In this document: positions 30,644 through 39,850 of the stretch, one piece after another
Numbering within the stretch: the stretch's first letter is position 1
Layout: each line of letters opens with the position of its first letter
Assembly: GCA_043228905.1 (NCBI GenBank)
Contig: JBHGNT010000013.1
Location: forward strand, 8,122,001 to 8,186,000
Length of the DNA: 64,000 nucleotides
Direction: 5' to 3'
DNA from: Azolla caroliniana
Taxonomy: Eukaryota; Polypodiophyta
The notes under the pieces: generated by a model
Seen by the model: only the letters and a program-made list of their open reading frames with translations
The model's database searches: none
What the model was told of the DNA's origin: nothing
Made by a program: the position numbers and the translations under genes

Positions 30644-32766
30644 AAATCCTCCCGGCTTTCGCCCCCGGGGGTCTCGCGGTTCCTCTCATGGTTCGGTCTC
30701 ACCGTCAGGAACTGGACTGAGTGACGCCCATCCTGGCTCTTGACCTTTGCATAGGCCGAGCCGTTGTCCAGCACCTTGGTCTCCATCCGTGCTGCCGTGA
30801 TGTACGGTTCTCCTAGTATAACCAGATGTGAGGATGTCTCTTGCATGAAGAAGTGTTGGTCAATCTCGACATCGCCGATCTTTACTCGTACATTCGGGCA
30901 GGCTCCATGCAGTTCTTCGGTGGCACGCGTCGCCGCCCGTATCTTCCACCTGTGCTTGGTGTTGATCGGCCATTTCCCCTTCTTGTAGAAGTCCATGGAC
31001 ATCAAATTGATTTCTGAACCGTGGTCCACCAACGCCACCACTAGTTCATGAACATCTCCGATCTTCACGGGGGTCTCCGTGGTCACTCTGGCCCAGTGCG
31101 GCCTCGAATAGTGGCTCTCTGCCAACTCGTCTTCCAGCGCCATGCCCTCTATGTGCGTCGTTCGCACCTCCACCGGCTTCTCCAGTTCTGTCTCTGTCGA
31201 CAGCCTCTTCCTCTTCACCAAGTCTACGATGGAGTCGTGGAACTCCTTCTTGGCGATCCCGAGCACTTCCCTCAACGACAGTTCCACCTTGCTGTCGAGG
31301 ATTCGTTCTTCCAGGACCTTTCGCACGTCCGTGGATCTTTCGATTTCTGTGCCCAGCCAGTACCCGCCCTTCTTGGGATTATCCTGGAAGCCGGTTACAC
31401 CGGCCTCATTCTGTCTTTGCCCGAATCGAGTTTCATATCGTTGCGAGGGCCCGGCCCCTCCGGTTTTTCCTACCCGCTTGTCCTCGACCAGAGCCTCGTA
31501 GTTTTGACAAGCGGCTTCGACGAAGCCCGTCTTTTCTTCCACCGGGTCACTCCACCCGGTTACCTCCCGAACCCGCTTTTCCACGCGGTCCACCTCTTCT
31601 TTCCTCAGCCGTGTGCCGACGAGGCCTTCCAGCATCGTCGGCCAGAACCCGGCTTTGTTCGTCTTCGGGGCCTCGCCACCTCCGACCCGAATACCAGCTG
31701 ACGCCGAGTAGTGGACGGTCTCCGCGTGACGAGCCGCCGCCTCCTCCATCAGCCTTTTCATACCCCCTCGCCCGACGTTCAGGTTCAGGGCCCTTCGGGT
31801 CTCGCTGGCGTGCACCCGACCATTCCACAGGTACACCACATTGCTTCTCATCGCCTCAGCGAAGTCCCCGCAGTCCTTCTGGATGTGCCCAACCACATCA
31901 CACCACATGCACCTATTTTCAGCCAGAGGTCGTCGGTCACGGGCCTGTTCGCCACTATCCCTCCGTGCCTGGGCGATCTGGAGATCCTTTACCATCCGCA
32001 TCAGCTCCTCCAGAGCTACTCCCCCGGACAAGCCCTTGACCATGCCAGTTGAAGCCGACCCGGTCTCGAGCCAATCTTGGGTCTCTTCCCTTCGCGTTGG
32101 TGGTGTTGGCTCGAGCTTCTTTGCTGCGACAGAGCCCGCCCCTATCGATCCTTTGTCAACCCATTCCCGTCGTTTGTCGAAACGGCCACAGACCCTTTTC
32201 ACCACGGCCCAGTCGGCCGTCAACCCGTCATCAGTCTCCAATAGGAGGCCTACCTGCTTCCGATCCCGCTCGTCAACCGACTTAACAAACAACAGGACAC
32301 GGCTTGTGTCCAGAACGGTCCGGTCAAGCACCCAGAGGCGCGCGAAGCATTCCTCAAACTCCCGAAGGAGCACTGACGCCTTCCTTCCTTTGTCGGGGGT
32401 CTCCACCCACTCCATGAAGTCCCGCTTCGAAAGTCGAAGCGCATCTTCAAGCCCGTATCTTTCGAGGAGCCGACCTTCGAACTCCTCCCAGGTCTGGCTC
32501 TCGGCCCGTACCTCGAGCACCTCCGTATGGATACCCGGCATCGCCACTCGAGGGAATCCGGCTAGATGCCTCTCTTCCGGAATGTCCCTCATTACCATCT
32601 TAGCCCGGTAGGACGCCAAGTAGCTCGTGGCATCCTTCCCACTAAACCGGCCGATCGTACCGACAACCGCCTTGATAGCCCTATCAAGGGCGCCGGTGCC
32701 TTCGCGCGTACTCACTATACGGTCTACAGCCGAAGCCATGGCTTCTGCAAGGTCCGACCCCCTCAT
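30640..32766 (-). CDS. Gyp-B2 gag-protease, intact frame
   Basis: 708 residues from an ATG about 45 bases inside the LTR. Residues about 40-230 form a capsid-like region (WEEFEGRLLERYGLEDALRL, LLFVKSVDERDRKQVGLLLE). The zinc knuckle CMWCDVVGHIQKDC is at 286-299. A long Lys/Glu-rich spacer follows. A protease-like domain ends it: VVALVDHGSEINLMS with D581, then HLVILGEPYI. The active site reads DHGSE where retroviral-type proteases have D-S/T-G. Gag ends GAT TTT TGA, one base out of phase with pol. The frame has no stop, unlike pol. Confidence 0.9.
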   Translation of the reverse strand: MRGSDLAEAMASAVDRIVSTREGTGALDRAIKAVVGTIGRFSGKDATSYLASYRAKMVMRDIPEERHLAGFPRVAMPGIHTEVLEVRAESQTWEEFEGRLLERYGLEDALRLSKRDFMEWVETPDKGRKASVLLREFEECFARLWVLDRTVLDTSRVLLFVKSVDERDRKQVGLLLETDDGLTADWAVVKRVCGRFDKRREWVDKGSIGAGSVAAKKLEPTPPTRREETQDWLETGSASTGMVKGLSGGVALEELMRMVKDLQIAQARRDSGEQARDRRPLAENRCMWCDVVGHIQKDCGDFAEAMRSNVVYLWNGRVHASETRRALNLNVGRGGMKRLMEEAAARHAETVHYSASAGIRVGGGEAPKTNKAGFWPTMLEGLVGTRLRKEEVDRVEKRVREVTGWSDPVEEKTGFVEAACQNYEALVEDKRVGKTGGAGPSQRYETRFGQRQNEAGVTGFQDNPKKGGYWLGTEIERSTDVRKVLEERILDSKVELSLREVLGIAKKEFHDSIVDLVKRKRLSTETELEKPVEVRTTHIEGMALEDELAESHYSRPHWARVTTETPVKIGDVHELVVALVDHGSEINLMSMDFYKKGKWPINTKHRWKIRAATRATEELHGACPNVRVKIGDVEIDQHFFMQETSSHLVILGEPYITAARMETKVLDNGSAYAKVKSQDGRHSVQFLTVRPNHERNRETPGGESREDF

Positions 32767-32809
32767 CTTCTACTCCTCTGCCGCCTGTTCACGTCGAGTT
32801 CACCAAATA

Positions 32810-33500
32810 TGTCGCGTTGTTACACGCGTGCGTGGAGAACAAGGCGGGACCACTGGGGTCTTGGACCGAGGAATAGGTGAGGAAAAGAGAGAGAGAGAGA
32901 GAGAGAGAGACGCTCACTCACGTATAGACAAAGAAGCGCACGGGGACGCGTCACAACAACACAGGAGACGCGAGTTGAGAACACTAGAGTGTGTATGTAA
33001 ATATAGGCATGTATTTGTATGTATGCAGACGAATCGAACGGTTACAGCCGACCAGGTCGGCGAGGTGGATGCCGACGCCTGATCACCCACGCACACAGGA
33101 GAGCAAGATGGAGATTCTTCCGGAAGCACACGAGCGTCCACGGAGCAGAATCAGCTTCCTGAGAGCCTGCGCAAAAGAAAGCTATGGAGAATGACAGAGA
33201 AGAGGAGCTCAGTCCCAGTCCGACAGCAGTTCGTTCCCTCTAGCGCGCGATCCCCTCTCTCCCCCGTCTCCCTCTCTTTTATAGCTCAAGGAGGGAGGCC
33301 GTTTCACCCATTTACATCACATTAATTCTCTGTCCTTTCGGACAGAGATACTCCTCGATTTACCTTATAGAATATTGCTACCTAGGATTTAACCTTTGTG
33401 CCTACCTATCTACTATACGACAAGGGACGTGCCCACGTGTAAGGGCCGGTTCACACACACTATACACGGTTTGCGCCTGGGGACTGTTTTCTTCATGACA
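32810..33500 (-). repeat. 5' LTR of Gyp-B2
   Basis: 691 bp; TATAAAAG on the minus strand at 33277-33284 is the probable promoter. The AG run (32885-32910) is shorter than in the other LTR. The primer-site region just inside reads TTTGGTGAACTCGACGTG on the minus strand; I cannot assign its tRNA. Confidence 0.9.
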
Positions 33501-34849
33501 ACGTATTTTACTATATACAAAATGGAGAAATACATATCAAGTTATGTGAAAATAAAGTTTGAGAAGATAGGGAAATTAGAACTATCCCACATAGATAGGA
33601 AAGTTAAGGCCCTGGCTATATAAACACCTTGAGCTCCCTCATTTTTCATATGTGTGCTAAGAGCGCTTTGGCCACTTTGTCTTGATGGATGATGGTGGCC
33701 AAATTCCCTAAATTTGGAAACTGGCCGGTAAGCAAATCCGGAAAACGGGTCTGGTAAACAAATTCGGAAAACGGGTCCGGTAAGCAAATCTAGAAATCGG
33801 CCGGTATGCAAACCGGAAATAGGCCGGTAAGCAAAACCGGAACCGGAACCGGCAAGCAAACCGAAATCGGAAACCGGCTGGTATGCAAACCGGAAACAGG
33901 CCGGTAAGCAAAACAGGAATCGGAACCGGAACTGGCAAGCAAACTGGAACCGGCCGGCAAGCAAAATCAAAACCAGAACCAGTCGACAAGCAAAATGGAA
34001 CCGGCTACCGGACGAGGTTGGACGCGGACGGACGGAAGATTGGATCATGTAACAAACTAAAGTGAAGTGAAGAGAACTAAAGTAAAGGCCATGTGGACGC
34101 AAGCAACTAAAGTTAGAGTGCATGCAAAAAGTAAAGGTCATGTGGACGGTCACATGCAACTAAAAGAAAAAGTCATGCAACTAAAAATAGATGCAACCAA
34201 AAGAAAAAGTTAGGCAACTAAAAGTAGAGGCCATGGAACAAAAAGTGGAATGGCTATGATCAAGGGAGAACTCTATATATATTCCATTTTTCTTTTTACA
34301 CTCGGGCTCTCCATCTTATATATTATTTTTCTTTTCCTTCTTAGCTCCCTAATCTTAGGGAAGCCATAACTCTCATAATTCCTAAATTCCCTACGGAAGC
34401 CATAACACTCAAAAACCCTAAAATTCCCTACGGAAGCCATAACACTCAAAAACCCTAATCTTCCCTACGGAAGCCATAATACTCATATAACCTAATCCTA
34501 ATTTTCCCTACGGAAGCCATATCTACCAAAACCCCTAATTTTTCTTTTCTATTAATCTTAGTAAATCTAAAACTTCTAAATCCCAATCTTGGGACATATT
34601 GTAATTTCTTTTTCCTTTGTTAATGAAAATTATTAAATTTCTTCTTTCTGTTAATTGTTAAAAATATAAACGCACGAATGTGATTATCCTCTGGTCGGAG
34701 GCCCCGGGGTCCGGCCTCAAAGTTCACGTATCCTCGTCGTATTTCCGCGATAACGCCATGATGTACTCTCCATTCTCTGAACCACAATCTCCTTGAGCCG
34801 AACCCCGAAGGACTAAGGGTTAGGCACTATGTAACCTGAGCCAGTAACA
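33501..34849 (+). repeat. 3' LTR of Gyp-C, second part
   Basis: It resumes ATTTTACTATATACAAAATG exactly where the first part stopped. It contains the CCGGTAAGCAAA-type array (33720-33990, longer than in the other LTR) and the CCCTACGGAAGCCATA repeats (34366-34530). Beyond 34565 it carries sequence missing from the left LTR, including a GC-rich end. The right boundary is estimated. Confidence 0.75.
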
Positions 34850-36412
34850 TTTTCCATGTCGAAGTCGGACTCCTCACTTTTCATCTAGCAAGGTCGGAGT
34901 GGGCCGATTAGTATTTTACTTTACGTTGATGACTTTGTCATCATCAGTGCTGACCAAGAAGAAATTAGTCACGTCAAGTCTCAAGTAGCAGCATCATTCG
35001 ACGTGAAGGATCTGGGGGACCTTCATTACTTCCTCGTGATCAAAGTGATCCGCACCCCTGAAGGCATACTTATCAGCCAGCGACACTATGTGTTGAGTAT
35101 GCTCCTCAGGTTCGGCATGACAGAGTGCAAGTCCATCTCAAATCATCTGGATAGGAATGTGAATCTTTGCCCCGACTTCGGAACGACATGTGACCCGAAA
35201 AGGTTCTGACAGATAGTCGAAAGCCTTATATACTTGACCATCACTCGGTCGGACCTTAGCTATCCGGTCAGCTTGATTAGTCAATTCATGGCGCATCCGA
35301 CCGTGGTGCATCTTCAGTGTGCACAACGAATACTTATGTATGTCTGCGGCACTTGTTGTATCAGACCGATATTGTCGAACAGTTGGTCGGCTACACAGGT
35401 GTTGATTGGGCCAAAAATCTCGGCGATCACAGGTCTACATCGGGTTTGGCTTTTTCACTTGGAAGCGCCACGATCACCTGCAGTAGCAAGAAGCAGTCGA
35501 CGGTTGCACTGTCAAGCACGGAGGCCGAGTATCGAGGAGTAACTGTCACGATGTGCGAAGCCATATGGCTCAAAAGGCTATTGAAGGATTTGCAGGTGGA
35601 GGCATCTAATCCGACAACATCAACTGCATCCAAGTTGTGAAGAACTCCATCTTCCACGCCCAGACCAAGCACATTGAGGTGCACTATCATTTTGTCTATG
35701 AGCAAGGCCTTTCCGGTGAAGTCGAGCTGGTCTATGTTTCGATGGATCGGCAGACTACCGATATTCTCACCAAACCCCTTAGCTTGGACAAGTTGTAGCA
35801 ATTTTTGAGTGCGCTTGGTTCGCAACATCTCGATGTGTCGAACTTGAGAGGGAGAAATAGAGAAAGGAGTGAAAGAGACCAGAAATCCGGGTCAGATGAA
35901 GAGTTCGACTTCGGGTTGGCTGAGGAAGCTGAATACAGATACAAGGGGAGCCGAAGGGACGAGTCGGAGCTGGAGCCAACTGAACAAGGGGGAGGTAAAG
36001 CCAAGAAGGGCAAAGAGGCCAAGACCAAGACATGGTCGGATGTGGTCAAGGGCCTAAAGGAGGAAGACAAAGCGGAGACAATTGATCCAGTTGACCAAAT
36101 CGATTTGGACAAGCCAAATCATATAAAGTCCAAGTTGACGATAGGACAGTCGAAGCCCACACCAAAACAAAGGAATCATCGGGTCAATGAGCACTGAAGT
36201 CGCAACAGCGAGGGAGATGACAAGGCCCTTATGAGCAGACAAGCCAACCAAAAGGGTTGAGGTGTGCGAAACTAGAGAGGTCAAAAACGAAGGACTTGAG
36301 GGGTTGAGGAACGCAAAATTGAACCGAACAAGGAGTGCGAGCAAGGCATGGAGACGCTAGGAAGAGTCGAATGTTGACTCAAGGAGAACCTCAAGTTGAG
36401 CTTGAGGGGGAG
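34850..36412 (+). pseudogene. Cop-D: copia RT end, RNase H and charged tail
   Basis: It starts in RT (SKSDSSLFI, stop, YVDDFVI at 34922, HYFLVIKVIRTPEGILISQR) and continues through RNase H (GYTGVDWAKN with first Asp, STEAEYRG) with stops and small deletions. The catalytic third motif region is shifted. It passes DILTKPLSLDKL, stop, and then stays in frame for about 130 residues of charged tail (SGSDEEFDFGLAEEAE, GGGKAKKGKEAKTKTWSDVV), ending at 36195. Everything upstream, including gag and integrase, is missing; the left junction is the Gyp-C LTR. It is a sister of Cop-F. Confidence 0.85.
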
Positions 36413-36866
36413 TGTTGAGTGAGCAAGCTCAACTTGGGCAGGATCAATTGAAGAAGCCGAGAACCGGATCAGATTGGACCGATTGGTTAGGCCCGGATCA
36501 ACTGAAGAAGCCGAGAGCCGGATCGGATGGAAACCAATCGGTGAGACCGGATTGGTGGGAGCTGAAAGGCTGTTGGAAAGATATTCCGTGATGGAATATA
36601 TTTGGGAGTTAGTGTAGGGGCTCATTTATGAGCATTCAAGTACTGACAATACTTGTGTCAATCCTTTTAAGGACTTGTATAAAAGGGCTCTCTGAGCACA
36701 TTCGATGTACAGAATGAGCACCATTTTTTAATAGAGTTCTTTGTTGTCTATCTGTTTGCCTCTCTCTCTCTCACCTAGTCTACATATTCCATTCTCTGTG
36801 TTTTCTATTGCATTCCGGTTGAGCCGGTTGTGATCTATGTTTAGTTTCCGCACTGTAAGTCTTTCA
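36413..36866 (+). repeat. 3' LTR of Cop-D
   Basis: The repeat starts TGTTGAGTGAGCAAGCTCAA after CTTGAGGGGGAG and ends near GTAAGTCTTTCA. ATCCTTTTAAGGACT (36661-36675), TATAAAA and GGGCTCTCTGAGC follow each other as in the sister LTRs. Confidence 0.85.
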
Positions 36867-36945
36867 TTTGTTTATCTCGCCCTTGTCCTTTTCTCTTTTC
36901 GGACAGTTCCTAGCATTCAAGTTGCAATTTGTTGGCAATGCAGAC
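36867..36945 (-). pseudogene. Copia RT/RNase H linker, minus strand, left of Cop-F
   Basis: On the minus strand, joined across Cop-F with 43483-43535, the reading is LERFNMSEAKPVGSALPTNC and NLNARNCPKREKDKGEINK, matching QRFNMSEARPVGSSLPANCK of Cop-M. Cop-F therefore inserted into an older reverse-strand copia. Confidence 0.75.
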
Positions 36946-37236
36946 TATTGAGAGACAAGCTCAACATTCGTGCGTAATACGATGCGTAACCTAGTGCGTA
37001 GACTAGGTGCGTAAATCGGTACGCATAACATGGCCGTATCAATGCGTAAACCGCGAGGCCGTTGGGAAAATATTCCTTATAAGGAATAATTTTGGGAGTT
37101 AGTGCAGTACGCACATTTATGAGTGGTCAAGTATTGTCGGTACTTGTGTCAGCCCGATTGTCAGGGCTTGTATATAAGGTGCTCACTGAGCACGAAGTAT
37201 GTACAAATTGAGTATTATTTTGAATTGAGTTTCTGT

Positions 37237-37295
<59 letters not shown>

Positions 37296-37363
37296 CGTAT
37301 TGTGTATATTCAAGCTCTCCATTAAACCTGCGTATTTTCTATGTCCACACATAATTTTTTTCA
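36946..37363 (+). repeat. 5' LTR of Cop-F
   Basis: 418 bp. AGCCCGATTGTCAGGGCT (37151-37168), TATATAA (37171) and GTGCTCACTGAGCAC (37179-37193) form the promoter block. A TC microsatellite spans 37240-37292. Confidence 0.93.
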
Positions 37364-37382
37364 TGGTATCAGAGTGCGAGGG
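37364..37382 (+). other. Primer binding site of Cop-F
   Basis: TGGTATCAGAGTGCGAGGG abuts the LTR and matches the initiator tRNA-Met complement for 11 bases. Confidence 0.85.
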
Positions 37383-37447
37383 TTGAGAACCTCTGCAGCC
37401 GACATAGCTTGAAAAGAAAACTAACCAAGAAGAATAGGAAAAACAAA

Positions 37448-38300
37448 ATGGATAGAGGCATGGCGAGCTCGCTTCCTACCAAGAAGCTCGACAAAAACAA
37501 GTACGCGTCTTGGTCCTACAAGATGCACCAGTAGCTGCTCGGGCACGGTTACTAGAGCTATGTCGACGGAGCAAATGACACAGCACCCGAATCGACACAC
37601 TGAGATTTCCCGGCATGGGAACAGTCGGCGAGTAGAGTATTGTACTGCTTCACATCTTGTGTGGGTGAACAACTCCTGAGCTATATTCGGGATGCGAAAA
37701 TGCCAAAGGATTCTTGGGGAAATCTAAAGAAGATTTTTGCCGTGAGCACCACAGCCAGGAAGCTTCAACTCCGACAAGAGTTGAGCAATTTACGACAACG
37801 CGACTTGTCAGTGGCTGATTACACCTCGAAGATCAAAGAGATATATGCGACTCCTTAGCCTCTATCGATGTGAACGTCAAGGAAAGCGAGATGGTGCAAA
37901 TTTGTCTCGGGGGACTGGTGTTGAAGTTCGAAGCGTTCCGAACTACTGTGTGTACACGGGAGAATACGCCATCGTTTTTCGACTTACAGTCGATGCTCCT
38001 TATAGAGGAGAACCACGCGGGTGCGTCAACAAGCACCCATGCCGACAACAAGATGTTGTACACGGAGGGAGATAGGCCCCGTGGCCGTGGCGGACGAGGC
38101 GAGTCGGTGCGCAATGGAGGCGGCTGACGTGATCAAGGAAGGAGGCACTGAAGTGATGTCACAGCAATTCCGAACCCTCTGGAAATAGGGGGAGTCGAGG
38201 CGACAAGAACCGGCAAGGGAAATCTGTCACGGAATGCTGGTATTGTGGCAAAAAAGGCCACAGGGAGAGCAAGTGTTAGAAAAAGCGCATCGATTCAGAG
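37448..38300 (+). pseudogene. Cop-F gag
   Basis: From ATG 37448: MDRGMASSLPTKKLDKNKYA, SWSYKMHQ, stop, SYVDGANDTAPES, stop, SRVLYCFTSCVGEQLLSYIR, MPKDSWGNLKKIFAVSTTAR, ELSNLRQRDLSVADYTSKIK. A frame change near 37857 leads to VQICLGGLVLKFEAFRTT, a Gly/Arg basic stretch and a knuckle-like CWYCGKKGHRESKC around 38239-38280. This is a UBN2-type copia capsid with stops at 37532, 37553 and 37600. Confidence 0.85.
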
Positions 38301-38354
38301 AGAGCCGCGTCCCGATCAGGTCCCGGACAGACCGACAAAGGAAATCGGCAACGA

Positions 38355-39850
38355 TTGCACTACGCCGAAGGATCCGGAAAAGAGTTATTCTTCGAGACGA
38401 GACACAAAGCAAACTCGATGAAGAAGCTCACCCCGAAGTCGGACGAGGTGTGGTACGTTGACTCCGGCGCGTCAAACCACATGACGTGCCACAAGGAGTG
38501 GTTCTCATACCTTGAGAAACCGATGCAACCGGGAGTAGTCGCAACCGGAGACGACACTCCCCATCCGATCGCGAATGTCGGTGAAGTTCCCCTGAGCCAT
38601 GTCGGGCAAAAAGGGAAACTCATGAACGTGTTACACGTTCCAACAATCACGAAGAACCTATTGTCAGTCGAACAGATCGTCGACCAGGGGATGCAGGTTC
38701 AGTTCACGCATCTTGGGTGCTTCATCGAGGAAGAAGGCCGAGTTATTGTGCCAGGGCGCAAAGACAAGAGGATGTTTATCCTCGACTCTAGTGACGGTGG
38801 CACCGCAATGTTCGCGAAAGGACAAAAAATCAAGTCGGATATCGACTTATGGCACAAGCGGATAGGCCACATCAACTATCAACGGCTTCAAGACTTGCAA
38901 TCGAAACAGGTGGTGTTCGGATTGCCCAAATTTAGTGGTCGGAATGCACGAATTTGTGAAGCCTGCCAACTAGGGAAGCAACACCGACTTCCTTTCCCCA
39001 ATGAGCGTAACCGGAGTCGGAACAAGCTCGACTTGATACATTCCGATGTATGGGGGCCAGCACAGAACGTTAGTCTTGGTGGGAGTCGATATTTCGTCTC
39101 CTTCATCAACGACTTTACGTGGCACACGTGGATCTACCTCATTGAGAAGAAGAGTGAAGTCTTCGATTGTTTCCGTGACCTCAAGAGTTTCGTCAAAAGG
39201 GAAACAAGAAGAAAGATCAAGTGCTTGCGGTCGGATGGCGGAAAAGAGTACTTTTCCGGTCAATTCAACGGCTATCTGCATTAGATGGGAATTCGGCGCG
39301 AATTCAGTTGTAGATACATGCCGGAGCAAAACGGCGTGGCCGAGAGGAAGAACCGATCAATTGTAGAAGCGGCACGGGCAATGCTGGAGGAGAAGAGCTT
39401 GCCCAAGTTCTATTGGGCGGAGGCGGTACGAACCGTGTTATACATCCAGAATTGGATCAAAGAAAAAGTGTTGGTGCATGAGCAGTATTTCGGAAGGAAG
39501 CCGAACCTACGACACTTGAGAGTCTTCGGTAGCATTGCATATTTTCATGTACCGAAAGAGAAACAAAGGAAGTTGGACGCAAAAGCCAAGAAGTGTATCT
39601 TGGTCGGCTATTCGGACAAGCAGAAGGGTTATAAGTGTTATAACTCTTGCACCAAACAAGCGGGTGTGGGCCGCAACGTTGTGTTTGACGAGTCAACGTC
39701 CTGGTACTTGCCTTCGACTCCGGAACTCACCCCTAAACCAAGTTCTAACAATGAGGTCAGCGAGGCCGACATGCCTCTGGATGAGCCTAAAATCGGGACC
39801 CGCGAAGAGAGTCCGATTTCGGTTCGGTTAAGCGGACCGGATGGATAACT
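38355..39850 (+). pseudogene. Cop-F protease and integrase
   Basis: A 310-residue open stretch carries WYVDSGASNHM (protease DSGA, Asp at 38460), LSHVGQKGKLMNVLHVPTIT, LWHKRIGHINYQRLQDLQSK with CEACQLGKQHRLPFP (zinc domain), LDLIHSDVWGPAQNVSLG (first D) and KCLRSDGGKEYFSG (second D). After a TAG (39282-39284) it reads NGVAERKNRSIVEAARAMLE (E), FYWAEAVRTVLYIQNW, HLRVFGSIAYFHVPKEK and KGYKCYNSCTKQ, to a stop at 39846. Only two stops lie in this block, so it is comparatively well kept. Confidence 0.9.

Larger units (their letters stand above)
26417..33500 (-). mobile_element. Gyp-B2: full-length gypsy element, reverse strand
   Basis: LTRs at 26417-27125 and 32810-33500 start (minus strand) TGTCGTGAAGAAAA or TGTCATGAAGAAAA and end in ACA. 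The target duplication is ACGT (26413-26416, 33501-33504). Between them lie gag-protease (30640-32766) and pol (27235-30643). A polypurine tract GGTGGGGGCGGA adjoins the downstream LTR at 27126-27137. The LTRs differ mainly in the length of an AG run and a few bases, so insertion is fairly recent, but pol has a 14-nt deletion and several stops. It is the better-preserved relative of Gyp-B1. Confidence 0.93.
23291..34849 (+). mobile_element. Gyp-C: non-autonomous gypsy-like element with gag only, split by Gyp-B2
   Basis: LTR copies at 23291-24354 and at 26309-26416 plus 33501-34849 start TGTCGTGTGAATCTTCACAC. A polypurine tract GGTGGGGGCGAA ends at 26308. The internal part is only about 2 kb and encodes one gag-like frame, without protease, RT or integrase. 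The left LTR copy loses its last 285 or so bases and presumably the primer site. Gyp-B2 sits in the right LTR at AAAACGT/ATTTTA. The right end (about 34849) is estimated from where Cop-D sequence starts, and no target duplication was found. Confidence 0.75.

Noticed and set aside
31048-32611. Long plus-strand open frames opposite Gyp-B2 gag
   Set aside because: Antisense shadows of the gag frame with no recognisable domain.
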